6,651 nt of DNA from Weeksellaceae bacterium (GTDB lineage Bacteria; Bacteroidota; Bacteroidia; Flavobacteriales; Weeksellaceae), in assembly GCA_028694715.1 (NCBI GenBank), contig JAQVKJ010000072.1, forward strand, positions 1-6,651. The letters run 5' to 3'. Positions 1-5,388 of this stretch are shown piece after piece (the stretch's first letter is position 1; every line of letters begins with the position of its first letter). A program made the translations under genes and the position numbers. A model generated the notes under the pieces. The model saw only the letters and a list, made by a program, of their open reading frames with translations. It was not told where the DNA came from and did not search any database.

Positions 1-1518
1 CCTCTGAAAAATTCCATCGAAGAAATTCCAAGCAAGATATCCATCCATTGATTCCGGCTCAAGGGTTTCAACCAAAAACCTATTGGCTTTCTGGTTCATT
101 GGAATGTACCAATCGCCTTTTCTAAAATTTATATTTTGTATGGTCTTAATCACTTCCACATCTTGATTCAAGTGGTGTGATTCGTATGCTGTGGGAGTGG
201 ATTTATAATTCATAATTCTATAAACTTCCACTTCCAATGTCAAATCATTTTTCAGTCGGCTCATTTGTACTCCATTGAGCTGCAATCGTTCAATCACCTT
301 CCACCAACCTTGAGGAATGATATAAGCTGCAGGTTTCTGAACCATTTTTTCTACATTGTAACGATTGTACACCGGAATCATTTTCTCAAAAGGTTTGCTT
401 CGGTCGTAATACAATCTATCGATACCCGAGACCCTGCTTTTTTTATAACCGGATTCAAATCCTTTGTAGAGAAAATTCTGAAAATGAACCGTATCATGTT
501 TCCAACGGATGGGAAAGCTCGAAGCCGTCAATTCCTTTTGGCGGGTGTTCTTTCGAATCCGTATAATTTCAGAGCGATTTTCTGAAGTAAACTCAATGAA
601 GGAAACCATCAGTTGATAAGTTGCGGCCACCCTTTGTTTGTATGGTTTCAGCATGTGGGTTTCAGGTACAAAGCAAAAAGTACTCCACAGCGTTCCGTAA
701 CCGCTGGAATAGCGTGGTGAATCAAAATATTCATTCCAGCCGTTGTCAGGCGATTTGCCCCAAACATTGACATAAGGAATCAAATCAAGTCCTTTTTGTT
801 TCATCAACCGATAAATTCCAGGTTCAAAAATTTTGTTCATGTACTCTCCCATTTCACCTCCGATTTTGCTGCTCTGAGAAGAAAGTAAGGTCATCACATG
901 TTGATAATCCGCACCATTACTGACATGGTTGTCAATGAACACATCAGGGTCGAGTTCATGAAAAATTTGTACAAAAGATTTCGCATTCTTTGAATCCATT
1001 TTGATATAATCACGGTTCAAGTCCAAGTTCTGAGCATTACCTCTGGAGCCGAATTCAGCCGGGCCGTTCTGATCAACACGATAGTCAGGACTTCTTTTCA
1101 GAAATCCACCGATGTTGTACACAGGAACCACTGCCAAAATCACATCATCAGGCAACTCCACTTTCCCGTCCGCAATGTCTCTGGCCAAAAGCATACTGGC
1201 ATCAATGCCGTCGGGTTCGCCGGGATGAATGCCGTTGTTGACCAGAATCACTGCTTTGTTTTGTTGTTTTATTCTCTGAATGTCAAATGTTTTTGAATTA
1301 CTAATCAGCACCAAATGAAGCGGATAACCGGAGTCGGTCAGCCCCTTTTCGGACAATTTGATTCTGTCTGACTGCTTGTCCAATTGCTTCCAAAAATCAA
1401 TGACCTCTTGGTAAGTCGAAGTTTCTTCGCCGTCTGTCAATTCATATCGGATTTTCAGTTCCTGCCCCAAACCCAACTGAAAACACAACAAGATGAATGC
1501 AGTTACAATTTTATTCAT
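1..1518 (-). CDS. Secreted M14-family zinc carboxypeptidase, 3' end cut off by the window edge
   Basis: The frame is open from an ATG at 1518 to base 1, giving 506 codons with no stop, so the C-terminus lies outside the window. The protein starts with a short hydrophobic signal peptide (about residues 1-18, ending FQLGLG before QEL), so it should act in the periplasm or outside the cell. The M14 catalytic set is complete and correctly ordered: zinc ligands H98 and E101 in HPGE, N168-R169 in LNRDY (substrate carboxylate binding), third zinc ligand H198 in DNHVSNG, and the general-base glutamate E286 in VPETH. In the family these support removal of residues from peptide C-termini, though some M14 members cut other amide bonds and the exact substrate cannot be read here. 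Residues after about 330 form an additional C-terminal region. The ATG lies inside the end of the TraB/GumN gene (8-base overlap), pointing to co-transcription and probably translational coupling. Family assignment is sure; substrate is not. Confidence 0.93.
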   Translation of the reverse strand, partial: MNKIVTAFILLCFQLGLGQELKIRYELTDGEETSTYQEVIDFWKQLDKQSDRIKLSEKGLTDSGYPLHLVLISNSKTFDIQRIKQQNKAVILVNNGIHPGEPDGIDASMLLARDIADGKVELPDDVILAVVPVYNIGGFLKRSPDYRVDQNGPAEFGSRGNAQNLDLNRDYIKMDSKNAKSFVQIFHELDPDVFIDNHVSNGADYQHVMTLLSSQSSKIGGEMGEYMNKIFEPGIYRLMKQKGLDLIPYVNVWGKSPDNGWNEYFDSPRYSSGYGTLWSTFCFVPETHMLKPYKQRVAATYQLMVSFIEFTSENRSEIIRIRKNTRQKELTASSFPIRWKHDTVHFQNFLYKGFESGYKKSRVSGIDRLYYDRSKPFEKMIPVYNRYNVEKMVQKPAAYIIPQGWWKVIERLQLNGVQMSRLKNDLTLEVEVYRIMNYKSTPTAYESHHLNQDVEVIKTIQNINFRKGDWYIPMNQKANRFLVETLEPESMDGYLAWNFFDGIFQR

Positions 1519-2389
1519 CGAATACAGGTTTTAGGGTATATCCTTCTTTTTTGAGCAAATTAATCACCCCATTGTCACCGGCCAAATGTGCCGCACCCAC
1601 CGCAATAAATGAAGGTTTCTCGGATACGATTCTTTCGATTTCCGGAATCCAATTGATGTTGCGGTCGTCAAGCAAAACTTTGATGTCGGTCTGTGGATAA
1701 TTGGGGTCTTCAAAACTTGTTTTGGTAATTTCATACATGGCCTGTATGTCTTTGTTTTTATAATGTTGGAACAATTCACGGGTCTGATTCTGAAGTTCTT
1801 CAATATGGTCCGCCAAGTATGTAATCGCCTGAATCGCATCTTCTTCCGACAATGCGAACAAGACGGCAATTTGCTCTTCCATGCTTTCCAGACCTAGAAT
1901 TTCCTTGTTTTCTGCAGTTGCGTTGGTCAGAAACATCATGTCATATCCCATGTCCATCGGGCATTCCAATCCAAGTAAGCTCAGCTGCATCAAAATGGCC
2001 TGTGGATTCAAATTGTCCAAAGCACTCAGGCTGATTGATAATTTTGATTGTAATAAATCGTCGAGTTTCTGTGCGGTTTCGGGATTCAGTTTTTCACTGA
2101 TTTTCTTTCCGTCACTGCTCAATGAAAGCTGAAGCATCTTCATTGGCAATGTAGGATCGCTCAAGTCCATTTCCAAAACCAAGCGTTCAGATTTGTCAAA
2201 AACTTGTTGCAATTCATCGGTCATTTCTACCTCTCCTTGGCAAGCGATATGGATGGTGCCGTATAAGTAAGAAGGCTGTTTCAATTCCTTTCCTGAAATT
2301 TCCCAAAGCAGTGATCTCTCAGTAATTTTCTGTGAAATTCCAAATTGAAAAAACATCAAAATCAATAATACAAAATACTTTTTCATCAT
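1511..2389 (-). CDS. Secreted TraB/GumN family protein
   Basis: A 292-residue protein with an N-terminal signal peptide (MMKKYFVLLILMFFQFGIS, cleavage probably before QK). The family hallmarks are present: a GxxH motif near the N-terminus (G44-T-I-H47 in YLYGTIH), a conserved acidic residue (E73 in VLEMD), the MGYD segment at 147-150, GLES at 166-169, an RN pair at 243-244 and a second GxxH at the C-terminus (G265-A-A-H268, in VGAAHLAGDNG). The TraB/TIKI superfamily is regarded as metal-dependent proteases on the strength of animal TIKI proteins; bacterial members mostly lack a demonstrated substrate, so proteolysis is an inference. Two adjacent ATGs (2389 and 2386) are possible starts; the first is used here and the difference is one residue. 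The upstream DCC gene ends 12 bases away and the M14 gene starts inside this gene's last codons, so it sits in the middle of one transcription unit. No clear Shine-Dalgarno sequence is present. Confidence 0.92.
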   Translation of the reverse strand: MMKKYFVLLILMFFQFGISQKITERSLLWEISGKELKQPSYLYGTIHIACQGEVEMTDELQQVFDKSERLVLEMDLSDPTLPMKMLQLSLSSDGKKISEKLNPETAQKLDDLLQSKLSISLSALDNLNPQAILMQLSLLGLECPMDMGYDMMFLTNATAENKEILGLESMEEQIAVLFALSEEDAIQAITYLADHIEELQNQTRELFQHYKNKDIQAMYEITKTSFEDPNYPQTDIKVLLDDRNINWIPEIERIVSEKPSFIAVGAAHLAGDNGVINLLKKEGYTLKPVFDE

Positions 2390-2401
2390 TATAATTTGTT
2401 A

Positions 2402-2803
2402 TCAGTTAATAAATTTTTTGGTCAATTCCGGAGTGGGCAGCCAGCAACTGTCTTGTTTTCCAAACCATTTGTAGCGGTTTTTGGAAATGATGTCGTAAAC
2501 AAAATCACGAATGAATTTCGGAACGATTAGCATCAAAATTGAGAGCCGATAGATTCCTTTCAGCTCTTTTCCAATTCTCAATGCGGCGGTGGATTTTGTG
2601 TAATATCGGTTGCCGTCAATCAGGATGATTGATTTGAATTCAGTGGATTCCAAACTGTTTTCTTTTAAGAATTTTTGTCCGTAATCAGATTGCAATGAAG
2701 CGAATTTGAAGATGTTCTTGGAATCATTTCTGATGATTCTTTGAACAAAAGAATTGCACAGATTGCAAACGCCGTCAAACAATATGATTTTGTGAGATTC
2801 CAT
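2402..2803 (-). CDS. Thiol-disulfide oxidoreductase-like DCC family protein (DUF393)
   Basis: A 133-residue protein beginning with the family signature: an N-terminal beta strand running into DGVCNLC, with the C13-x-x-C16 pair and D10 that name the DCC family. The C-terminal part also fits, with an aromatic and Trp-rich stretch (YKWFGKQDSCWLP, about residues 111-123) and one further cysteine (C119). Members are predicted to have a thioredoxin-like fold and thiol-disulfide activity, but direct biochemistry is scarce. There is no signal peptide and no obvious transmembrane helix, so the protein should be cytoplasmic, unlike its three neighbours. It lies 89 bases after the M1 gene and 12 bases before the TraB/GumN gene. 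The 89-base gap contains no convincing terminator, so read-through from M1 is likely; only a poor promoter-like match (TATATTCA) precedes it. Family assignment is strong; whether its job is linked to the peptidases is unknown. Confidence 0.92.
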   Translation of the reverse strand: MESHKIILFDGVCNLCNSFVQRIIRNDSKNIFKFASLQSDYGQKFLKENSLESTEFKSIILIDGNRYYTKSTAALRIGKELKGIYRLSILMLIVPKFIRDFVYDIISKNRYKWFGKQDSCWLPTPELTKKFIN

Positions 2804-2892
2804 TGTTATGAATCAGTTGTATCATTGAATATAACATCATCTGAAGTCCTATTAAAATTCTTCATTCTAAATGATTTTTACTGCATTTACCT
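2804..2892 (-). other. Gap between M1 and DCC genes without a terminator
   Basis: These 89 AT-rich bases separate the M1 stop from the DCC start. On the minus strand a weak TAAATG/CATTTA inverted pair occurs soon after the M1 stop, but it has a 10-base loop and no following T-run, so it is not a credible terminator. TATATTCA, about 25 bases before the DCC start, resembles the flavobacterial -7 element at only six of eight positions. I therefore treat the gap as transcribed spacer with a possible weak internal promoter. Confidence 0.4.
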
Positions 2893-4539
2893 TCAATTCA
2901 TTTTCATCGAATAAACATAAAAATTCCTGTCTATTCTGAAATTTCTGAGTATTTCTTCATCCACGGCATCGTTTCTCCAAGCGGTTGTAGGATGCAGCCA
3001 GACATCTGTTCCTGAAATTCTAACCGGCATCGCAAATTCGTCCACCACATTGTTCCATCGATACAAAATCTGATTGCCTTCTATGCTGTATTCCAGAATC
3101 GGAACCATGGTCGTCCTCAAATATTGGTCAAAAAACGCATCTAAATGGAGTTTGCTTTTTTGGGCTATATAATTTTCAATCTGCTGTGTAGTTACTGTCA
3201 AATGATAATAATCAGAATTTAAACCTCTCAGAATTTCTCTGAACAAATCATCATCATTGATCCACTGTCGTAGAGTGTGAATCATATTGGCACCTTTGTA
3301 ATACATATCTCCGCTTCCTTCTTGTTGTACGCCATAAACTCCGATAATTGGAATATCGTTCTGAATTCTTTTTCTCGTTCCGATGACATAATCATTGCCG
3401 GCATTTTGCCCGAACATCTGTTCTGTAAACAAAGTTTCGGAATAAGAAGTAAAACTTTCATGCACCCACATATCGGCCACATCTTGTGTGGTGATGCTGT
3501 TGCCGAACCATTCATGTCCGGATTCGTGCACCAAGATGAAATCCCACTTCAGTCCCCAACCGGATTCTGACAAATCGGTACTGAGGTAGCCGTTCTTGAA
3601 TCCATTCCCATAAGCCACTCCCGACTGGTGTTCCATGCCCAAATGCGGTGCTTCCACCAATTTGTAACTGTCTTCATAAAATGGATATGGCCCAAACCAA
3701 TGTTCCAAACTTCTCAGCATGTCTTTGGCTTGAACAAATTGATTTACAGCCTTTTCTACATTATAATCCAACACCCAATAAGCCAAATCGAGTTTCCCTT
3801 TTTCGCCCTGATAGCTGTCTTTGATTTCTGTATAATGACCTATATAAGGTATGAGGTTATAATTGTTGATAGGGCTTTTCACTTCCCATTTGTATGCAAT
3901 TTTGTTGTCGGATTCTCTCTTTTCAATCAATCGTCCGTTAGAAACACCCGCCAAATCTTTGTCGGTAATGACAGTCAGGCTTGCGCCCTGATCGGGTTCA
4001 TCGCCCTGATAATCTTTGTTTGGGAACCAGACGCTCGCTCCTAATCCCTGACAGGCCACGGTCATCCGTGGTCTGCCTTTGTTGTCTTTGGTAAAAATCC
4101 AACCGCCCTCCCAAGGTGCTCTGAGGGCGATTCTGGGATTCCCGGAATAATGAATTTCCAACAAATTCGCTTGTTCATCTTTGATGATTTGTTTTTTTAA
4201 ATCCAGGAAATACACATTTCCATCTCTGTTGTATTCCTTGAATTCTTTGTTGTTGAATAAGATTTTATCGATTCTCATTGGTTCCTGCAAATCGATTTGG
4301 AGGATTGAATTGTGGTGTTTTTGTGTAATCATAAATTGAATTTTACTGATTCCTTTGATGGATTTAGAAGTAAAATCAGGTTCGACTGTCACATCATAGC
4401 GAATGACATTCCACCAGTTCCGAAATTCATTGTTACTGCCCCTGAGCGAATCTTGTCGGGTGAAATCTTTTTTATGGTGAAGCACTTGTGCATACATTCC
4501 TGTACTCAGCACCAAAAATAAAATCAGTAAAAATCTCAT
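2893..4539 (-). CDS. Secreted M1-family metallopeptidase (aminopeptidase type)
   Basis: A 548-residue protein with a signal peptide (MRFLLILFLVLSTGMYA, cleaved near residue 17-18). The N-terminal beta-rich domain of M1 enzymes covers about residues 40-235. The catalytic domain carries the gluzincin site: H338-E-S-G-H342 with the third zinc ligand E361 in WVHESF, 18 residues after the second histidine as the family requires. The transition-state tyrosine is probably Y413 in YYKGA. The exopeptidase motif, usually GAMEN, reads GMEHQ at 301-305: the N-terminus-anchoring glutamate E303 is kept and Asn is replaced by His, a form I recall in other Bacteroidota M1 proteins. The protein ends soon after the helical part and a short C-terminal segment, without the large C-terminal helical domain of PepN or ERAP. 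Expected role: removing N-terminal residues from peptides in the periplasm or outside. A TAAATTTG promoter lies 20 bases before the ATG, and it is the first gene of the leftward cluster. Confidence 0.95.
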   Translation of the reverse strand: MRFLLILFLVLSTGMYAQVLHHKKDFTRQDSLRGSNNEFRNWWNVIRYDVTVEPDFTSKSIKGISKIQFMITQKHHNSILQIDLQEPMRIDKILFNNKEFKEYNRDGNVYFLDLKKQIIKDEQANLLEIHYSGNPRIALRAPWEGGWIFTKDNKGRPRMTVACQGLGASVWFPNKDYQGDEPDQGASLTVITDKDLAGVSNGRLIEKRESDNKIAYKWEVKSPINNYNLIPYIGHYTEIKDSYQGEKGKLDLAYWVLDYNVEKAVNQFVQAKDMLRSLEHWFGPYPFYEDSYKLVEAPHLGMEHQSGVAYGNGFKNGYLSTDLSESGWGLKWDFILVHESGHEWFGNSITTQDVADMWVHESFTSYSETLFTEQMFGQNAGNDYVIGTRKRIQNDIPIIGVYGVQQEGSGDMYYKGANMIHTLRQWINDDDLFREILRGLNSDYYHLTVTTQQIENYIAQKSKLHLDAFFDQYLRTTMVPILEYSIEGNQILYRWNNVVDEFAMPVRISGTDVWLHPTTAWRNDAVDEEILRNFRIDRNFYVYSMKMN

Positions 4540-4558
4540 GTCAAAACTATTTAGAGCA

Positions 4559-4566
4559 CAAATTTA
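4559..4566 (-). promoter_or_regulatory. Putative -7 promoter element of the M1 gene (TAAATTTG)
   Basis: Read on the minus strand this is TAAATTTG, an exact match to the Bacteroidota -7 consensus TAnnTTTG used by their primary sigma factor. It is 20 bases from the ATG at 4539, which would give a leader of roughly 12-16 bases. The expected -33 TTTG is poor: the nearest candidate is TCTG, about 16 bases upstream, so the promoter may be moderate or assisted. Confidence 0.6.
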
Positions 4567-4748
4567 CCTTAATTTAAATGAACAGAAAGTAAAATAACCA
4601 GAATAGAAGTCATCAACAATTGTTCGGAAATTAACATAATGCATTGTTAATCATGTGGTAATTTCATAAAGATTAATGTGAAGTTTAATTAATTAACTTT
4701 TTTTTAACTTTTACTCGCCGTTTATAAGTTTTAATTTACTAACTTTAC

Positions 4749-4833
4749 AATGGAAAATAGGAATGCTATTTCCATTAGGTTTAAGTTGGTTAGGGGAATT
4801 CCCTCACTCAGACGAGTGAGGGATTCTTTTTTT
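4749..4833 (+). ncRNA. Candidate short terminated transcript (small RNA or attenuated leader)
   Basis: Two hairpins follow each other. The first pairs AATGGAAAATAG (4749-4760) with CTATTTCCATT (4766-4776) around a GAATG loop, eleven base pairs with one bulged A. After a 19-base linker comes the strong terminator hairpin. A promoter-like TAACTTTA (4740-4747, one mismatch to TAnnTTTG) sits immediately upstream, without a recognisable -33 element. No rightward gene lies between the divergent M1 gene and this terminator, so something short must end here. I do not recognise a known RNA family. The stretch could also be an untranslated leader of the sigma gene whose transcription is attenuated. It overlaps a 32-codon frame starting at 4750, judged unlikely to be coding. 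Confidence 0.4.
4796..4833 (+). terminator. Strong rightward intrinsic terminator
   Basis: CCCTCACTC (4801-4809) pairs perfectly with GAGTGAGGG (4814-4822) around an AGAC loop. The stem extends by four more pairs (GAAT with ATTC) across a single bulged T at 4800. Seven consecutive T residues follow at 4827-4833. On the opposite strand there is no T-run, so it works rightward only. It ends 24 bases before the -7 element of the sigma gene. Confidence 0.85.
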
Positions 4834-4837
4834 AACA

Positions 4838-4865
4838 CTGTTTTGTAACAGACTTCTTACTTTTG
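4838..4865 (+). promoter_or_regulatory. Sigma-gene promoter region: TACTTTTG -7 element plus small inverted repeat
   Basis: TACTTTTG at 4858-4865 is an exact match to the Bacteroidota -7 consensus TAnnTTTG. The expected -33 TTTG is missing at the right distance: TTTTG at 4841-4845 is only 12 bases away. Just upstream is a perfect inverted repeat, CTGTT-TTGT-AACAG (4838-4851), whose right half contains TGTAAC, reminiscent of the AAC core of ECF-type -35 elements. The region may therefore carry a housekeeping promoter, an autoregulated ECF promoter, or both. The -7 element overlaps the most upstream TTG that could start the gene, which bears on the start choice. Confidence 0.5.
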
Positions 4866-5384
4866 CTACCTATTGAACAAGACTTGGAAACCAAAGAAAC
4901 AAAATTCACGAAACTAATTGAGAACAATCAAGGGATTGTACACAAAATCTGTCGAATTTATACCGACAGTCCGGAAGCGCATGAAGATTTGTTTCAGGAA
5001 ATTGTACTTCAGCTGTGGAAGTCATTCGATTCTTTTCAGGGTGATTCAAAGTTCAGTACATGGATGTATCGTGTCGGACTCAATACAGCCATTACCTTGA
5101 TTCGAAAAAAGAACAGAACCATAAAAACCTCGTCGATAGACAGTCAGGCCTATTTTGATGTAGCTTCCAAGGAAACCGATGAACTACAACAAGAAAGACT
5201 CAACCTGCTATACGGCAGCATCAAGAAATTGAATGATGTTGAACGGGCATTGGTTCTGTTGTACTTGGAAGACCTGCCCTACCGTGAGATTTCTGCCACT
5301 CTGGGGATCACTGAAGTCAATGCAAGAGTCAAAATGAACCGGGTGAAAGAAAAATTAAGAGTATTAATGAACAGGAACAGTTGA
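4863..5384 (+). CDS. ECF-type RNA polymerase sigma factor (sigma-70 family), non-ATG start
   Basis: Up to 173 residues when read from TTG at 4863. The sigma-70 region 2 covers about residues 16-85, with the core-binding and -10-recognition segment EDLFQEIVLQLWKSFDSF and the following TWMYRVGLNTA. A short linker follows, then region 4 (about 112-168) with a helix-turn-helix in YREISATLGIT-VNARVKMNR. There is no region 1 or 3, as expected for an ECF factor. There is no in-frame ATG before region 2; the frame is open upstream to a TAA at 4833-4835. TTG 4863 lies inside a promoter -7 element, so transcription should start a few bases later and that codon would not be in the message. TTG at 4884 (165 residues, beginning METKETKFTKLI) leaves a leader of about 10-15 bases and is my preferred start. 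The membrane-protein gene follows after 4 bases and is surely co-transcribed. Its target genes are unknown. Confidence 0.92.
   Translation: MLPIEQDLETKETKFTKLIENNQGIVHKICRIYTDSPEAHEDLFQEIVLQLWKSFDSFQGDSKFSTWMYRVGLNTAITLIRKKNRTIKTSSIDSQAYFDVASKETDELQQERLNLLYGSIKKLNDVERALVLLYLEDLPYREISATLGITEVNARVKMNRVKEKLRVLMNRNS
4884..4886 (+). promoter_or_regulatory. Preferred TTG start codon of the sigma factor
   Basis: This in-frame TTG lies 18 bases after the end of the -7 element TACTTTTG and seven codons before the phenylalanine that begins the conserved region 2. From it the N-terminus has the short length I expect for flavobacterial ECF factors. No strong Shine-Dalgarno sequence precedes it, which is usual in this phylum. 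An ATT at 4872 is a less likely alternative. Confidence 0.5.
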
Positions 5385-5388
5385 ATCA

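Larger units (their letters stand above)
4540..4862. other. Divergent intergenic region between M1 and sigma-factor genes
   Basis: These 323 bases hold no long open frame. From left to right they contain the leftward promoter of the M1 gene (4559-4566), an AT-rich stretch with no feature I can name (about 4570-4680), a perfect 12-base palindrome TTAATTAATTAA at 4685-4696, three copies of TAACTTT (4694, 4705, 4740), a first hairpin (4749-4776), a strong rightward terminator (4796-4833), a small inverted repeat (4838-4851) and the -7 element of the sigma gene, which begins at 4858 and runs into the called reading frame. Confidence 0.7.

Noticed and set aside
265..585. Plus-strand open frame of 106 codons
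   Set aside because: It lies wholly inside the M14 carboxypeptidase gene on the other strand, whose frame carries the clear zinc and catalytic motifs. The peptide resembles no family I know.
1564..2132. Several overlapping open frames on both strands within the TraB/GumN gene
   Set aside because: They are shadows of the TraB/GumN frame, with low-complexity or Arg/Ser-rich translations and no initiation context.
2859..2890. Weak TAAATG/CATTTA hairpin after the M1 stop as a terminator
   Set aside because: Six AT-rich pairs with a ten-base loop and no T-run would not terminate transcription.
3628..4044. Plus-strand open frame of 138 codons
   Set aside because: It is antisense to the M1 peptidase gene, which has full catalytic motifs in its own frame. 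The translation is rich in aromatic and Cys residues typical of a reversed frame.
4750..4848. A 32-codon frame starting ATG at 4750 and ending TAA at 4846, encoding a basic peptide (MENRNAISIRF...)
   Set aside because: The frame runs through both hairpins, including the terminator and its T-run, so the message would normally end before the stop codon. It has almost no leader after the promoter-like box. It is best explained as chance within a structured RNA, though conservation at the protein level would change this.
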